The translations under genes were made by a program, and so were the position numbers. A stretch of 27,235 nucleotides of DNA from the IMG/VR virus record IMGVR_UViG_3300009431_000115, positions 1-27,235 of that record; one strand, written 5' to 3'. Below, one piece after another: positions 13,764-20,554 of this stretch. Every line of letters starts with the position of its first letter. The stretch's first letter is position 1. The DNA comes from a virus. The notes beneath the pieces are model-generated. The model saw only the letters and a program-made list of their open reading frames with translations. It was not told the DNA's origin and did not search any database.

Positions 13764-15121
13764 TGAGGACGGCCCACGCAAATCAATTGTTGCTCCAAGG
13801 CGCCCGGGCACTGGCCGTGGCAGAACAGACCGGGATCCGTATTGACCTGGACTATTGCTCCCGGACAAAGAACCATCTGTCCCGGAGGATCGACCGGCTG
13901 GAGGAGACCTTCCTGGAGGAGACGGACCTCGGGAGGGAGTGGAGATATTGTTTCCGGAAGATCAAAACCGGATCCGATTCCCAGCTGCTGGAGGTCGTCC
14001 AGAAGATGGGGGCAACGACGGGGAAGCAGACGGCCAAGGGGAAGGAGTCCGTCAGTGCCGAGGCTCTCCAGGAGTCCGGGGTCGACGGTTTCCGGGAGTT
14101 GATCCGTCTCCGGAAGTGGAGGAAGGCACGGTCCAACTACCTGGTAGCAATAGAGAGGGAAGTCGTCTCTCACTCGGACGGGTTATGGTATCTCCATCCC
14201 TTCTTCCACCTGAATACGGTCCGGACATACAGGTCCTCCTCCTCCAACCCGAATTTCCAGAACATCCCTATGCGGGATCCGGAGATCAAGAAATTCATCC
14301 GGAGGGCTTTCGTCCCACGGCCGGGTCGGGTCCTCCTTGAGGCAGACTTCAAGGCCCTGGAGGTCGGAATCGCGGCTTGTTACCACCGGGACCCCACCAT
14401 GCTGGAGTATCTTCGAACGGATCCTGGAGCCATGCACTCGGACACGGCTCGGAAGCTCTTCCTGCTCGGGACAAAGTATGGGGTCACGAAGGAACTTCGG
14501 TATGTAGCCAAGAACCGGTTCGTGTTCCCGGAGTTCTATGGTTCCTGGTTCCGGGAATGTGCTCAGAATATATGGGCCGTCCGGAACGATTTCTTGGTGG
14601 GAGAGAAGACTCTCAGCCAGCACCTCCGGGAGGAGGGTCTCCGGTCCTATGCTCGGTTTGAGGAGCACGTGGAGGAGATCGAGAGGGTCCTCTGGGACAA
14701 GAGGTTCCCGGTCTACCGGGACTGGAAGGAACGGTGGTGGAAGGAATACCTCCGGCGGGGGTGGTTCGATACCCTGACGGGGTTCCGGTGTTCCGGGGAG
14801 TTGGAGAGGAACAAGGTCATAAACTACCCGGTCCAGGGCTCGGCCTTCCATTGTCTCTTGAAGACCCTGATCTGGGTCGTCCCGATGCTAGAGACGGAGA
14901 AGTGGAAGGAGGTCCGGCTCGTGGGCCAGGTCCACGATTCTGCTCTCTTCGATCTTCCGGAGGAGCTCGTGGAGGGGTGGTTCGGAGTCCTGGTCCAGAT
15001 CGTTCGCCGGCGCCTCCCCAAGGCGTGGCCCTGGATCGTGGTACCGATGGGGCTGGACGCAGAGAGGTCAGAGGTCGACGGGTCCTGGTACGAAATGAAA
15101 GAAATGGAGGAGGCCGCATGA
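13760..15121 (+). CDS. Family A DNA polymerase, polymerase domain only
   Basis: A 453-residue family A polymerase without a 5' nuclease or exonuclease domain. The thumb/template region includes TYRSSSSNPNFQNIP (156-170). Motif A has D196 in LLEADFKALE; motif B is RYVAKNRFVFPEFYG (R247, K251, Y260); motif C is VHD at 391-393. The usual QGTAAD motif is QGSAFH here. In this phage type the K-to-Y distance in motif B is nine, one more than in E. coli Pol I. The exonuclease lies on the glycosylase fusion two genes upstream, so the holoenzyme is split. Two ATGs, 13760 and 13763, precede the same sequence; the first overlaps the preceding stop. Confidence 0.92.
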   Translation: MMRTAHANQLLLQGARALAVAEQTGIRIDLDYCSRTKNHLSRRIDRLEETFLEETDLGREWRYCFRKIKTGSDSQLLEVVQKMGATTGKQTAKGKESVSAEALQESGVDGFRELIRLRKWRKARSNYLVAIEREVVSHSDGLWYLHPFFHLNTVRTYRSSSSNPNFQNIPMRDPEIKKFIRRAFVPRPGRVLLEADFKALEVGIAACYHRDPTMLEYLRTDPGAMHSDTARKLFLLGTKYGVTKELRYVAKNRFVFPEFYGSWFRECAQNIWAVRNDFLVGEKTLSQHLREEGLRSYARFEEHVEEIERVLWDKRFPVYRDWKERWWKEYLRRGWFDTLTGFRCSGELERNKVINYPVQGSAFHCLLKTLIWVVPMLETEKWKEVRLVGQVHDSALFDLPEELVEGWFGVLVQIVRRRLPKAWPWIVVPMGLDAERSEVDGSWYEMKEMEEAA

Positions 15122-16950
15122 GTCTAGCAAACAAGTATCGACCGGAAAGTCTGGATCAGGTTATCGGGAACGAATCCGTGGTGGATTCTATTGAATCCCT
15201 CCTTTCCGGGGACGATCCTCCCCGGGCCTGGTTGTTCCACGGTCCTCACGGGTGCGTTAAGGGAGATACTAAGATTTACGATCCGGTGAGAAAGGAGGAA
15301 AAACCAATAAAACAGTTGTGGGAAGAAAAACTACCTTTCCACGTTATTTCCTTTGATTCTGTTTCCGGAAAGATGGTAGTTTCGGAAGCTCTGCCGCCGG
15401 TCCGGTATTCTCCATCCCGTTTGTTTCAAGTAGAAACTTCTCAATCAGCTTTCTTCGTGACCGACGAACACCGGTTCCTTTCTCTGACTGGGGAATACCT
15501 TTCATTGAAGGAATTGATCGAGAACGGATTTTCCGAAGTCCCTCTTCTGTCCACTTCGGTTTCTTCCCCAGAAGCTCTACACCAAGATGGTCTCCATTAT
15601 TGTGGAAAACCAAAAGGTTTTCCGGCCGATTGTCGTCCTTTTTTCCGTTTAGGTGATGGACAACTTCCTTCTTTTTTAAGCGGCGTTTTAAGAGCTGTTC
15701 CATTATTAATCGGTGTTCTGGTACATATTTTCCGTCAATTCGGATCTGAACATATCCGTCCGCATCCGTTCTTTTCCCTCCTTTCCAAAAATTATTCTTT
15801 TCTCCCATCTGAGCGCCTCCGTTTCGAATATCCGTTTTTGTCCGTCGTAGGGAACGACGAACCGTTCTTGGATCGACGTGAAAAAATGTTGCTATTTCTT
15901 GCATTGTCCATCCTCGTTTATATCTCAGAGAGATATTCAGATCATTCTTCGGAGATATTTTCCTCATCTTTATTGACCAACCTTCTTTCCTTTGATAGAT
16001 TCCCTTCGGCATCTTCTTTATCCTCCATGGTTAGTGATTCATCCTTATTCATGCCTACTAGAATAAAGAAAATAAGGGAAAAAGGCAAGGAAGAATATTT
16101 TGATTTTCATGTTCCCTATTTCAATAATTATTGGGCAGGAGGTTTATTTCATCACAATTGCGGCAAAACAACCCTGGCCCGGATCATCGCGCGGGAGATG
16201 GGCTGCACGCACGAGATGGACCTGCAGGAGGTGGACAGCGCGCAGTACACGGGCGTGGACAACGTGCGGGACATACGGATGTCCGCCAATCTCATGCCGA
16301 TGGGCGGAAAGATGCGCGCATGGATCATGGACGAGTGCCACCGCATGAGCCCACAGGCGCAGGATGCCCTGCTCAAGCTCCTGGAGGATACTCCTAAACG
16401 GTCTATGTTCCTGCTGGCGACGACGGACCCGGGGAAGCTCCTCCCGACGGTCCGGAGCCGGTGCGTCCAGTTCCAGGTGGAGAGCCCGGAGGAGGACGTC
16501 CTGGCCAAGCATCTCCGGGACGTCTCCCGGAGGGAGAAGGTCCGGCTCTCCGGGGAGCTCGCAGAGCAGATAGCCCGGGATTCCCTCGGTTCCGTCCGGG
16601 ACGCAATGATGATCCTGGAGCAGGTTATCCGATTGCCGGAGGAGAAGAGGGAGGAGGCTGCTCGGAGGATGGCTGAGAAGACGGTCCAGACCGTCGAGCT
16701 GTGTCGAGCCCTGATGTCCCCGAAGACGAAATGGGCATCCGTCGCCAAGATCCTCGAGGGATTGAAAAACGAGGATGCGGAAGGGGTCCGGCGGGCCGTC
16801 ATCGGCTACTGTGCCGCAATCCTCCGGAAACGGGACAACCCGCAAGCCTTCCTGGTGGGGGATACGATGTTGAGCGCCGGGATTATAGGGAACGGGTGGC
16901 CGGGAATGACTTTGATTTGTTACCGGGCCGTGATGGAAGTTTCCGTTTAA
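15118..16950 (+). CDS. Clamp-loader AAA+ ATPase (DnaX/RfcS-like) containing an intein
   Basis: A 610-residue precursor; removal of the 302-residue intein leaves 308 residues, the usual size of a phage or archaeal small clamp-loader subunit. The N-terminus has the RFC-type start LANKYRPESLDQVIG. Walker A would read GPHG-CGKTT after splicing. Walker B is WIMDECHRM; the RSRC motif follows TDPGKLLPTV. Its job is to open the sliding clamp and place it on DNA. The ATG at 15118 overlaps the polymerase stop (ATGA). Without splicing the ATP site is destroyed, so the intein must splice for activity. Codon use in 16159-16390 differs from the rest. Confidence 0.93.
   Translation: MSLANKYRPESLDQVIGNESVVDSIESLLSGDDPPRAWLFHGPHGCVKGDTKIYDPVRKEEKPIKQLWEEKLPFHVISFDSVSGKMVVSEALPPVRYSPSRLFQVETSQSAFFVTDEHRFLSLTGEYLSLKELIENGFSEVPLLSTSVSSPEALHQDGLHYCGKPKGFPADCRPFFRLGDGQLPSFLSGVLRAVPLLIGVLVHIFRQFGSEHIRPHPFFSLLSKNYSFLPSERLRFEYPFLSVVGNDEPFLDRREKMLLFLALSILVYISERYSDHSSEIFSSSLLTNLLSFDRFPSASSLSSMVSDSSLFMPTRIKKIREKGKEEYFDFHVPYFNNYWAGGLFHHNCGKTTLARIIAREMGCTHEMDLQEVDSAQYTGVDNVRDIRMSANLMPMGGKMRAWIMDECHRMSPQAQDALLKLLEDTPKRSMFLLATTDPGKLLPTVRSRCVQFQVESPEEDVLAKHLRDVSRREKVRLSGELAEQIARDSLGSVRDAMMILEQVIRLPEEKREEAARRMAEKTVQTVELCRALMSPKTKWASVAKILEGLKNEDAEGVRRAVIGYCAAILRKRDNPQAFLVGDTMLSAGIIGNGWPGMTLICYRAVMEVSV
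15344..16012 (-). CDS. HNH homing endonuclease, antisense inside intein
   Basis: A 222-residue protein on the minus strand, wholly within the intein. It starts MPKGIYQRKE, as in many phage HNH proteins. A helix-turn-helix follows (residues 33-60: GWTMQEIATFFHVDPRTVRR) and then an HNH_3-type core: GYVQIRIDGKYVPEHR (86-101), EVVHHLNGKKDDNRPENL (116-133) and a final His near 142. The likely metal/catalytic residues are H119/H120, N128 and H142. GGAGGA on the minus strand (16021-16026) lies eight bases before the ATG, so it can be translated by itself. It would cut intein-free clamp-loader alleles and so spread the intein. The last 70 residues lie opposite the N-terminal splicing domain. Confidence 0.88.
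   Translation of the reverse strand: MPKGIYQRKEGWSIKMRKISPKNDLNISLRYKRGWTMQEIATFFHVDPRTVRRSLRRTKTDIRNGGAQMGEKNNFWKGGKRTDADGYVQIRIDGKYVPEHRLIMEQLLKRRLKKKEVVHHLNGKKDDNRPENLLVFHNNGDHLGVELLGKKPKWTEEGLRKIRSRSIPSMKGIPQSEKGTGVRRSRRKLIEKFLLETNGMENTGPAAELPKLPSFRKQNQRK
16021..16026 (-). promoter_or_regulatory. Ribosome binding site of the antisense HNH gene
   Basis: TCCTCC on the + strand reads GGAGGA on the minus strand, eight bases before the HNH ATG. Farther upstream on the minus strand, TTGAAA (16119-16124) followed after 17-19 bases by an AAATATT-like stretch could serve as a promoter, but this is weak. Confidence 0.7.
16159..16390 (+). other. Foreign-codon tract next to the intein (likely co-conversion tract)
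   Basis: From the +1 Cys of the extein to about 16390 the codon choices change: GGC, GCG, CGC, CTG, CAG, AGC and ACG replace the GGG, GCC, CGG, CTC and TCC used elsewhere, and GCGC words become frequent (for example around 16189, 16239 and 16316). The protein sequence stays a normal clamp loader, including Walker B. Phage-typical codons return after the CCTAAACGG at 16393. No such change is seen in the 135 bases before the intein. This fits one-sided co-conversion of donor DNA during homing repair. The right border is approximate. Confidence 0.7.
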
Positions 16951-16983
16951 TTTTTCCCGGATTGGGGAAAATCGGCTATAATA
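16951..16983 (+). promoter_or_regulatory. Promoter-like element P3
   Basis: Directly after the clamp-loader stop comes TTTTTCCCGG, then ATTGGGGAAAATCGGC and TATAAT (16977-16982). This is the third and cleanest copy of the element seen at 1960-1995 and 5399-5430. The T-rich and A-rich blocks can pair as a weak hairpin. The GAGAGGAGG ribosome binding site of the UvsY-like gene begins about five bases later, so the leader would be very short. It probably starts the recombination operon. Confidence 0.68.
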
Positions 16984-17002
16984 GGAGAGAGGAGGAAAAA
17001 CT

Positions 17003-17554
17003 ATGGGACGAACGTCGGCAAGGGAATTGATGCAAGAGGAGACCCGGGACTTCCTGATGGACCCTATCGACCCGGATCAACTCGAGGTCGAGTGGCTCGC
17101 ACAGCCCAACCTGTATATGAACTACGTCAGGAAGGCCAAACGGGCAAAGAAGGAAGCTCAGAGAGCCGTCGAGAAGGTGAAGACGGTCCGGAGTGAGTTG
17201 ATCCTGGAGGCCAACCGGAACGGGATCGAAGGGATCCCGAAGCTATCCGATCCGAAAGTTGAAGCCTATTATCGGGCTCATGAGCGATACCAGGAAGCCG
17301 TCCGGGAGAGGATCGACGCCGAGCACAGGGCAGAGGTCGCAGACGGGAAAATCTGGGCTTGTCAGCAGAGGAAGGCTGCTCTGGAGAGCCTGGTGATCCT
17401 TTGGGGCCAGGAGTATTTCTCCAGCCCGCGGGAGCCCAAGGGGACGGTCCGGGAACGGCTCCGGGACCGGGAGGAGGAGATGTTCGGCCAGAAGATGAAG
17501 GACGCGGCCGAGAAGAGACGTGAACGCGAAACCCAACAGAAAGAGGAGGAGTAA
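17003..17554 (+). CDS. UvsY-like recombination mediator
   Basis: A 183-residue, strongly helical protein. It shows the pattern of phage UvsY-like mediators: LEVEWLAQPNLYMNYVRKA near residue 27, then long charged helices, and KAALESLVILWGQEYFSSP near residue 123. UvsY-type proteins load the UvsX recombinase onto single-stranded DNA coated with gp32; genes for both partners follow in the same operon. It is longer than T4 UvsY because of a charged C-terminal tail. Start follows GAGAGGAGGAAAAACT. It ends four bases before the next start. Confidence 0.75.
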   Translation: MGRTSARELMQEETRDFLMDPIDPDQLEVEWLAQPNLYMNYVRKAKRAKKEAQRAVEKVKTVRSELILEANRNGIEGIPKLSDPKVEAYYRAHERYQEAVRERIDAEHRAEVADGKIWACQQRKAALESLVILWGQEYFSSPREPKGTVRERLRDREEEMFGQKMKDAAEKRRERETQQKEEE

Positions 17555-17558
17555 ATCA

Positions 17559-18743
17559 ATGGCAAGAGGACGATCAGCAACCCGGGACGATGCCCGGAAA
17601 AAGGCAAGGGACCGAAACAAGAACGCAGGGTCGGGAGGTGGGGTCTCCACCGTCAATCTCCCGTCCGGGGTGGACTTCTTCAAACTCCGGGAAGACCGGA
17701 ACCTTCTGGAGGTCATCCCGTTTACGTCCACCCGGAGTCATATCCTGGAAAAGCCGGAGGTGGAGAAGGGGGAGATCTGGTGGAGACTCCGGTACAAAAT
17801 CCACCGGAACGTCGGACCGAACAACGAGACCGTCGTCTGCCCGACGACTTTCGGGAAACCCTGCCCTATCTGCGAAGAGCGCGGTCAGCTGTTCGACGAG
17901 AAGAGGAAGGACGAGGCTAAGAAGCTGTTCCCCTCCTGGAGGTCCCTGATGATCCTCCGGAGCCGGGATGAGAAGGAGGCCGTCTCCGTCCTGGATATCT
18001 CGGAATTTGCTTACTTGGATCAGCTCAAAGGAGATATGCGGGATGCCGAGGACGACGGCCTGGAGGACGTGGACACGTTTTACTGGCCTTCCGGTCCCGG
18101 GTACAACCTCCAGTGTCGGTTCGAGGAGACCTCCTTCGGGGAGGGGAGATCCTATCTGAAGTGCACCCGGGTAGACCTGAAGCCGCGGAAGGCTCTGGAC
18201 GACAAGATTATCAAGATCGCAGAAGCCGTCGAGCTCCAGGAGACCCTGGTCCTCCTGTCCTACGAGGTCATCAGGGCCAAGTTCCTCGGGATGGATCCTC
18301 CGGATGAAGAAGAGGAACGGGAGAAGCCGAGACGGGAGAGGAGAGAGGCGCCGGACAAGGAACCGGATCCCGAGCCCGAAAAGGACGAAGGGGGAGACGA
18401 TCTGGACGACCTGGACGAGGATGCCCTCCTGGACAAGATCGACGAGATGGGGATTGAGGTCTCCCCGAAGAAACTCCGGAAGATGGATGAGAACGACCTC
18501 CGGGAGCTGATCCGATCCAATGCCGGCGTGGGGAAGGACGAGGAGCCCGAACCGGAACCGGAGAAGGAGGAGAAGAAGCCTCCGAAGAAGGACCCTCCCA
18601 AGCCGAAGAAGGAAGGCAAGAAAGAGGCAAAGGGGAAGTGTCCCCACGGGCATAAATACGGGGTCGACACGGACGAAAAAGACGATTGCTCCGAGTGCGA
18701 CGTCTGGGGCGATTGTATCGACGAGAAAGAGGGGAAGGGATGA
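17559..18743 (+). CDS. gp32-like single-stranded DNA-binding protein
   Basis: A 394-residue protein of the T4 gp32 type. A basic N-terminus (residues 1-30) could mediate cooperative binding. The OB-fold region includes a zinc site, H82 with C94, C102 and C105 (spacing His-x11-Cys-x7-Cys-x2-Cys), very close to that of gp32. Residues 265-370 form an acidic, Lys/Glu/Pro-rich tail with a short helical segment (LLDKIDEMGIEVSPKKLRKM) like a SAP domain. A second Cys/His cluster (KCPHGHKYG ... CSECDVWGDC) closes the protein. The acidic tail of gp32-like proteins contacts replication partners. The ATG follows AAAGAGGAGGAG. Confidence 0.82.
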   Translation: MARGRSATRDDARKKARDRNKNAGSGGGVSTVNLPSGVDFFKLREDRNLLEVIPFTSTRSHILEKPEVEKGEIWWRLRYKIHRNVGPNNETVVCPTTFGKPCPICEERGQLFDEKRKDEAKKLFPSWRSLMILRSRDEKEAVSVLDISEFAYLDQLKGDMRDAEDDGLEDVDTFYWPSGPGYNLQCRFEETSFGEGRSYLKCTRVDLKPRKALDDKIIKIAEAVELQETLVLLSYEVIRAKFLGMDPPDEEEEREKPRRERREAPDKEPDPEPEKDEGGDDLDDLDEDALLDKIDEMGIEVSPKKLRKMDENDLRELIRSNAGVGKDEEPEPEPEKEEKKPPKKDPPKPKKEGKKEAKGKCPHGHKYGVDTDEKDDCSECDVWGDCIDEKEGKG

Positions 18744-19042
18744 GGACGAAAAAACCGGGAGCTCCTCCCGAAAAGAAACCACCAAGAGCTCTGCCGCCAG
18801 TGCCTCCGAGGACCAAGAAATACATCACCACGAAGGAGGCCGTGGCCATTTCGATAGAGGAGGAGCTCCCGGTCAGTGTACCGACGGTGAGGAAATACGC
18901 GTGGAGATTCAACTACGGTTTCCAGCGGTCCTCCTACACTCCTTTTATGATAATCCAAGAGTCCTTCCGAAGGTGGCTACATGGGCAGAATGAAAGCCAA
19001 AGCCGACACTTCTCCGACCCGAGACCGCCCGGGGTCCGATGA
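18740..19042 (+). CDS. Small helix-turn-helix protein
   Basis: A 100-residue protein whose first 30 residues are basic and Pro-rich. Residues about 30-80 read like a MerR/excisionase-type helix-turn-helix: KYITTKEAVAIS, then VSVPTVRKYAWRF. It is coupled to the SSB gene by an ATGA overlap and overlaps the recombinase start by 62 bases. A DNA-binding role in recombination or regulation is inferred from the motif and context. The motif is only moderately convincing. Confidence 0.6.
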   Translation: MRTKKPGAPPEKKPPRALPPVPPRTKKYITTKEAVAISIEEELPVSVPTVRKYAWRFNYGFQRSSYTPFMIIQESFRRWLHGQNESQSRHFSDPRPPGVR

Positions 19043-20084
19043 GCGGGGAGACTGGGAATGGAGGGGGAAAGCCTTCCATTCCGGGTCGACCATGCTCAAT
19101 CTGGCCTGTACGGACAACGAGGATGGAGCCTACCCACCGGGAGCTATCATCAACCTGGTAGGGGACAAGAGTGCCGGGAAGTCCCTCCTGGCCCTGTCCG
19201 GGCTGGCTGAGACAGCAATTGACTCGGACAACAAAAAGACCCGGTTGATCTACGACGATGCGGAGACGGCCAACAACTTCAATATGAAAAAGCTATTCGG
19301 GAAGATCCTGGCCAAGAGGATCGAGGAGCCGGACCCGAGTGAGACCATTGAGGACTATACGGACCGGGTTCACGACTTGATAGACGGGGACGTCCCGTTC
19401 ATCCACGTCCTGGATTCCTTCGACATGATCGGATCGGAAGCAGACATTTCAAAATACCTCCAGGCCAAGGAAGCCCGGGACAAGAGGAGGGAGGGGAAGG
19501 AGGTCAAGTCCAAAGGTTCCTACGGGACCGGCCGAGCCCGGGGGTCCGCGGAGTTCTTCCGGATGAAGAAGAAGGCAATCAAGACGACGGACTCCCTCCT
19601 GATGGTAATTTCTCAGGTCCGGGAGAACCTGGATGCCTCCGGACCCTGGTCCCCGAAGCACTACCGGGCCGGCGGGAAGGCCCTGGACCATAATGCCTTC
19701 CTGGTTATCTGGCTGGCAGTTATCAAGCAAATTGTCCGTCAGGTAAACAATAGAAAGAGACCCGTGGGACAGTGGGTGGAGGCGAAAGTCGACAAAAACA
19801 AAATAAATGGGAAATATCGGACCGTCCGGTTCCCAGTGTACTACGACTATGGGGTGGACGATATCGGCAGCATTGTCCATTTCCTCGTTGACGAGAAGTG
19901 GTGGAAGAAGAACAAAGCCGGTCTGTATGTGGCCGAGGAGCTCAAGCTCGAGGGGGACAAGGAGGAGCTGATCCGGGCAGTGGAGGAGGAGGGGAAGGAG
20001 AAGGAGCTGAGGATGGCTGCGGGGAGAGCGTGGAGGGCAATCGAATCCGATTTCAAAATGGACCGGAAGAGGAGGTTCGGATGA
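18981..20084 (+). CDS. UvsX/RecA-like recombinase
   Basis: A 367-residue RecA-fold strand-exchange ATPase. Walker A is GDKSAGKS (61-68) after the strand AIINLV; LIYDDAET (near 90) carries the acidic residues that follow; Walker B is IHVLDSFDMIG (141-151); LLMVISQVREN (near 207) contains the Gln that senses ATP. It would form filaments on single-stranded DNA with UvsY- and gp32-like partners encoded just upstream. It lacks the long C-terminal domain of RecA, as UvsX does. The ATG at 18981 follows AAGGTGG; an ATG at 18990 is an alternative. Confidence 0.85.
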   Translation: MGRMKAKADTSPTRDRPGSDERGDWEWRGKAFHSGSTMLNLACTDNEDGAYPPGAIINLVGDKSAGKSLLALSGLAETAIDSDNKKTRLIYDDAETANNFNMKKLFGKILAKRIEEPDPSETIEDYTDRVHDLIDGDVPFIHVLDSFDMIGSEADISKYLQAKEARDKRREGKEVKSKGSYGTGRARGSAEFFRMKKKAIKTTDSLLMVISQVRENLDASGPWSPKHYRAGGKALDHNAFLVIWLAVIKQIVRQVNNRKRPVGQWVEAKVDKNKINGKYRTVRFPVYYDYGVDDIGSIVHFLVDEKWWKKNKAGLYVAEELKLEGDKEELIRAVEEEGKEKELRMAAGRAWRAIESDFKMDRKRRFG

Positions 20085-20554
20085 GGTTTTTCATAGGGAT
20101 CGACCCGGGGAAGGCCGGCGGGATCGGGGCCCTCCAAGAGAACGGCCGAGCCGTGGGAGCCTGGGATATGCCCGCAGACGAGGTAGGATTCCTGGACTTG
20201 AAGGATGAGATTGAAATGAATCTTCCGATAGTTTATGAAGTGATGGTGATTTTGGAAAAGGTCCATTCCATGCCGAAGCAGGGGGTCAAGAGCGTCTTCT
20301 CCTTCGGTCAAAACTTCGGGATGTGCCGGCTTTGGGCTACTCTCTGGGGCGGTTCCGTCATCTACGTCACGCCCCATAAATGGATGACCTCGGTGTTCGA
20401 TTCCGACAAGGGGGGAGGGACTACCAAGGACCGTTCCCTGCTGTTTGCCCGACGGCGGTGGCAAAACGTAGACCTCCGGTTGAAGAAACACCACGACCAC
20501 GGCCGGTCCGATGCCCTTTGTATAGCCGAGTGGGGGAGGAGAAACCACCGATGA
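20081..20554 (+). CDS. RuvC-like Holliday junction resolvase
   Basis: A 157-residue RNase H-fold nuclease. It starts MRFFIGIDPGKAGGIG (D8), has VMVILEKVHSMP (E59) and then the typical GQNFG segment, and ends with HHDHGRSDALCIAEWG (D139 or D141 region and D144). These four acidic positions form the RuvC metal site. It would cut four-way junctions made by the recombinase encoded immediately upstream; genes overlap by ATGA at both ends (20081-20084 and 20551-20554). Length is close to that of RuvC. Confidence 0.85.
   Translation: MRFFIGIDPGKAGGIGALQENGRAVGAWDMPADEVGFLDLKDEIEMNLPIVYEVMVILEKVHSMPKQGVKSVFSFGQNFGMCRLWATLWGGSVIYVTPHKWMTSVFDSDKGGGTTKDRSLLFARRRWQNVDLRLKKHHDHGRSDALCIAEWGRRNHR

Larger units (their letters stand above)
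15253..16158 (+). mobile_element. Intein in the clamp-loader P-loop
   Basis: A 302-residue intein inserted between Gly45 and the next Cys of the mature P-loop. It begins with Cys (block A: CVKGDTKIYD), has block B with the T-x-x-H pattern (VTDEHRFLSL, residues about 73-82), block F (EYFDFHVPYFNNYWAGG) and ends HHN before the +1 Cys of the extein, all as required for class 1 splicing. The sequence is clearly richer in A+T than the flanks. On the sense strand no LAGLIDADG or HNH motif is present; the linker between splicing blocks is hydrophobic, Ser/Leu/Phe-rich filler. That linker is the reverse complement of an HNH endonuclease gene on the other strand. Confidence 0.93.

Noticed and set aside
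14734-15117. Extended N-terminus of the clamp-loader frame inside the polymerase gene
   Set aside because: The region is the polymerase C-terminal coding sequence; the RFC-type start LANKYRPES begins at the ATG at 15118.
15568-16040. A sense-strand endonuclease domain in the intein linker
   Set aside because: No LAGLIDADG, HNH or GIY-YIG pattern is seen on the sense strand; the linker is Ser/Leu/Phe-rich and explained by the antisense gene.
16144-16845. Overlapping minus-strand frames opposite the downstream extein
   Set aside because: Two competing frames without motifs lie opposite conserved AAA+ sequence; they are shadows.
17574-18785. Long minus-strand frame of about 400 codons opposite the SSB gene
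   Set aside because: It is the shadow of a Lys/Glu-rich gene; the translation is Leu/Val/Pro filler without motifs, and no ribosome binding site supports it.
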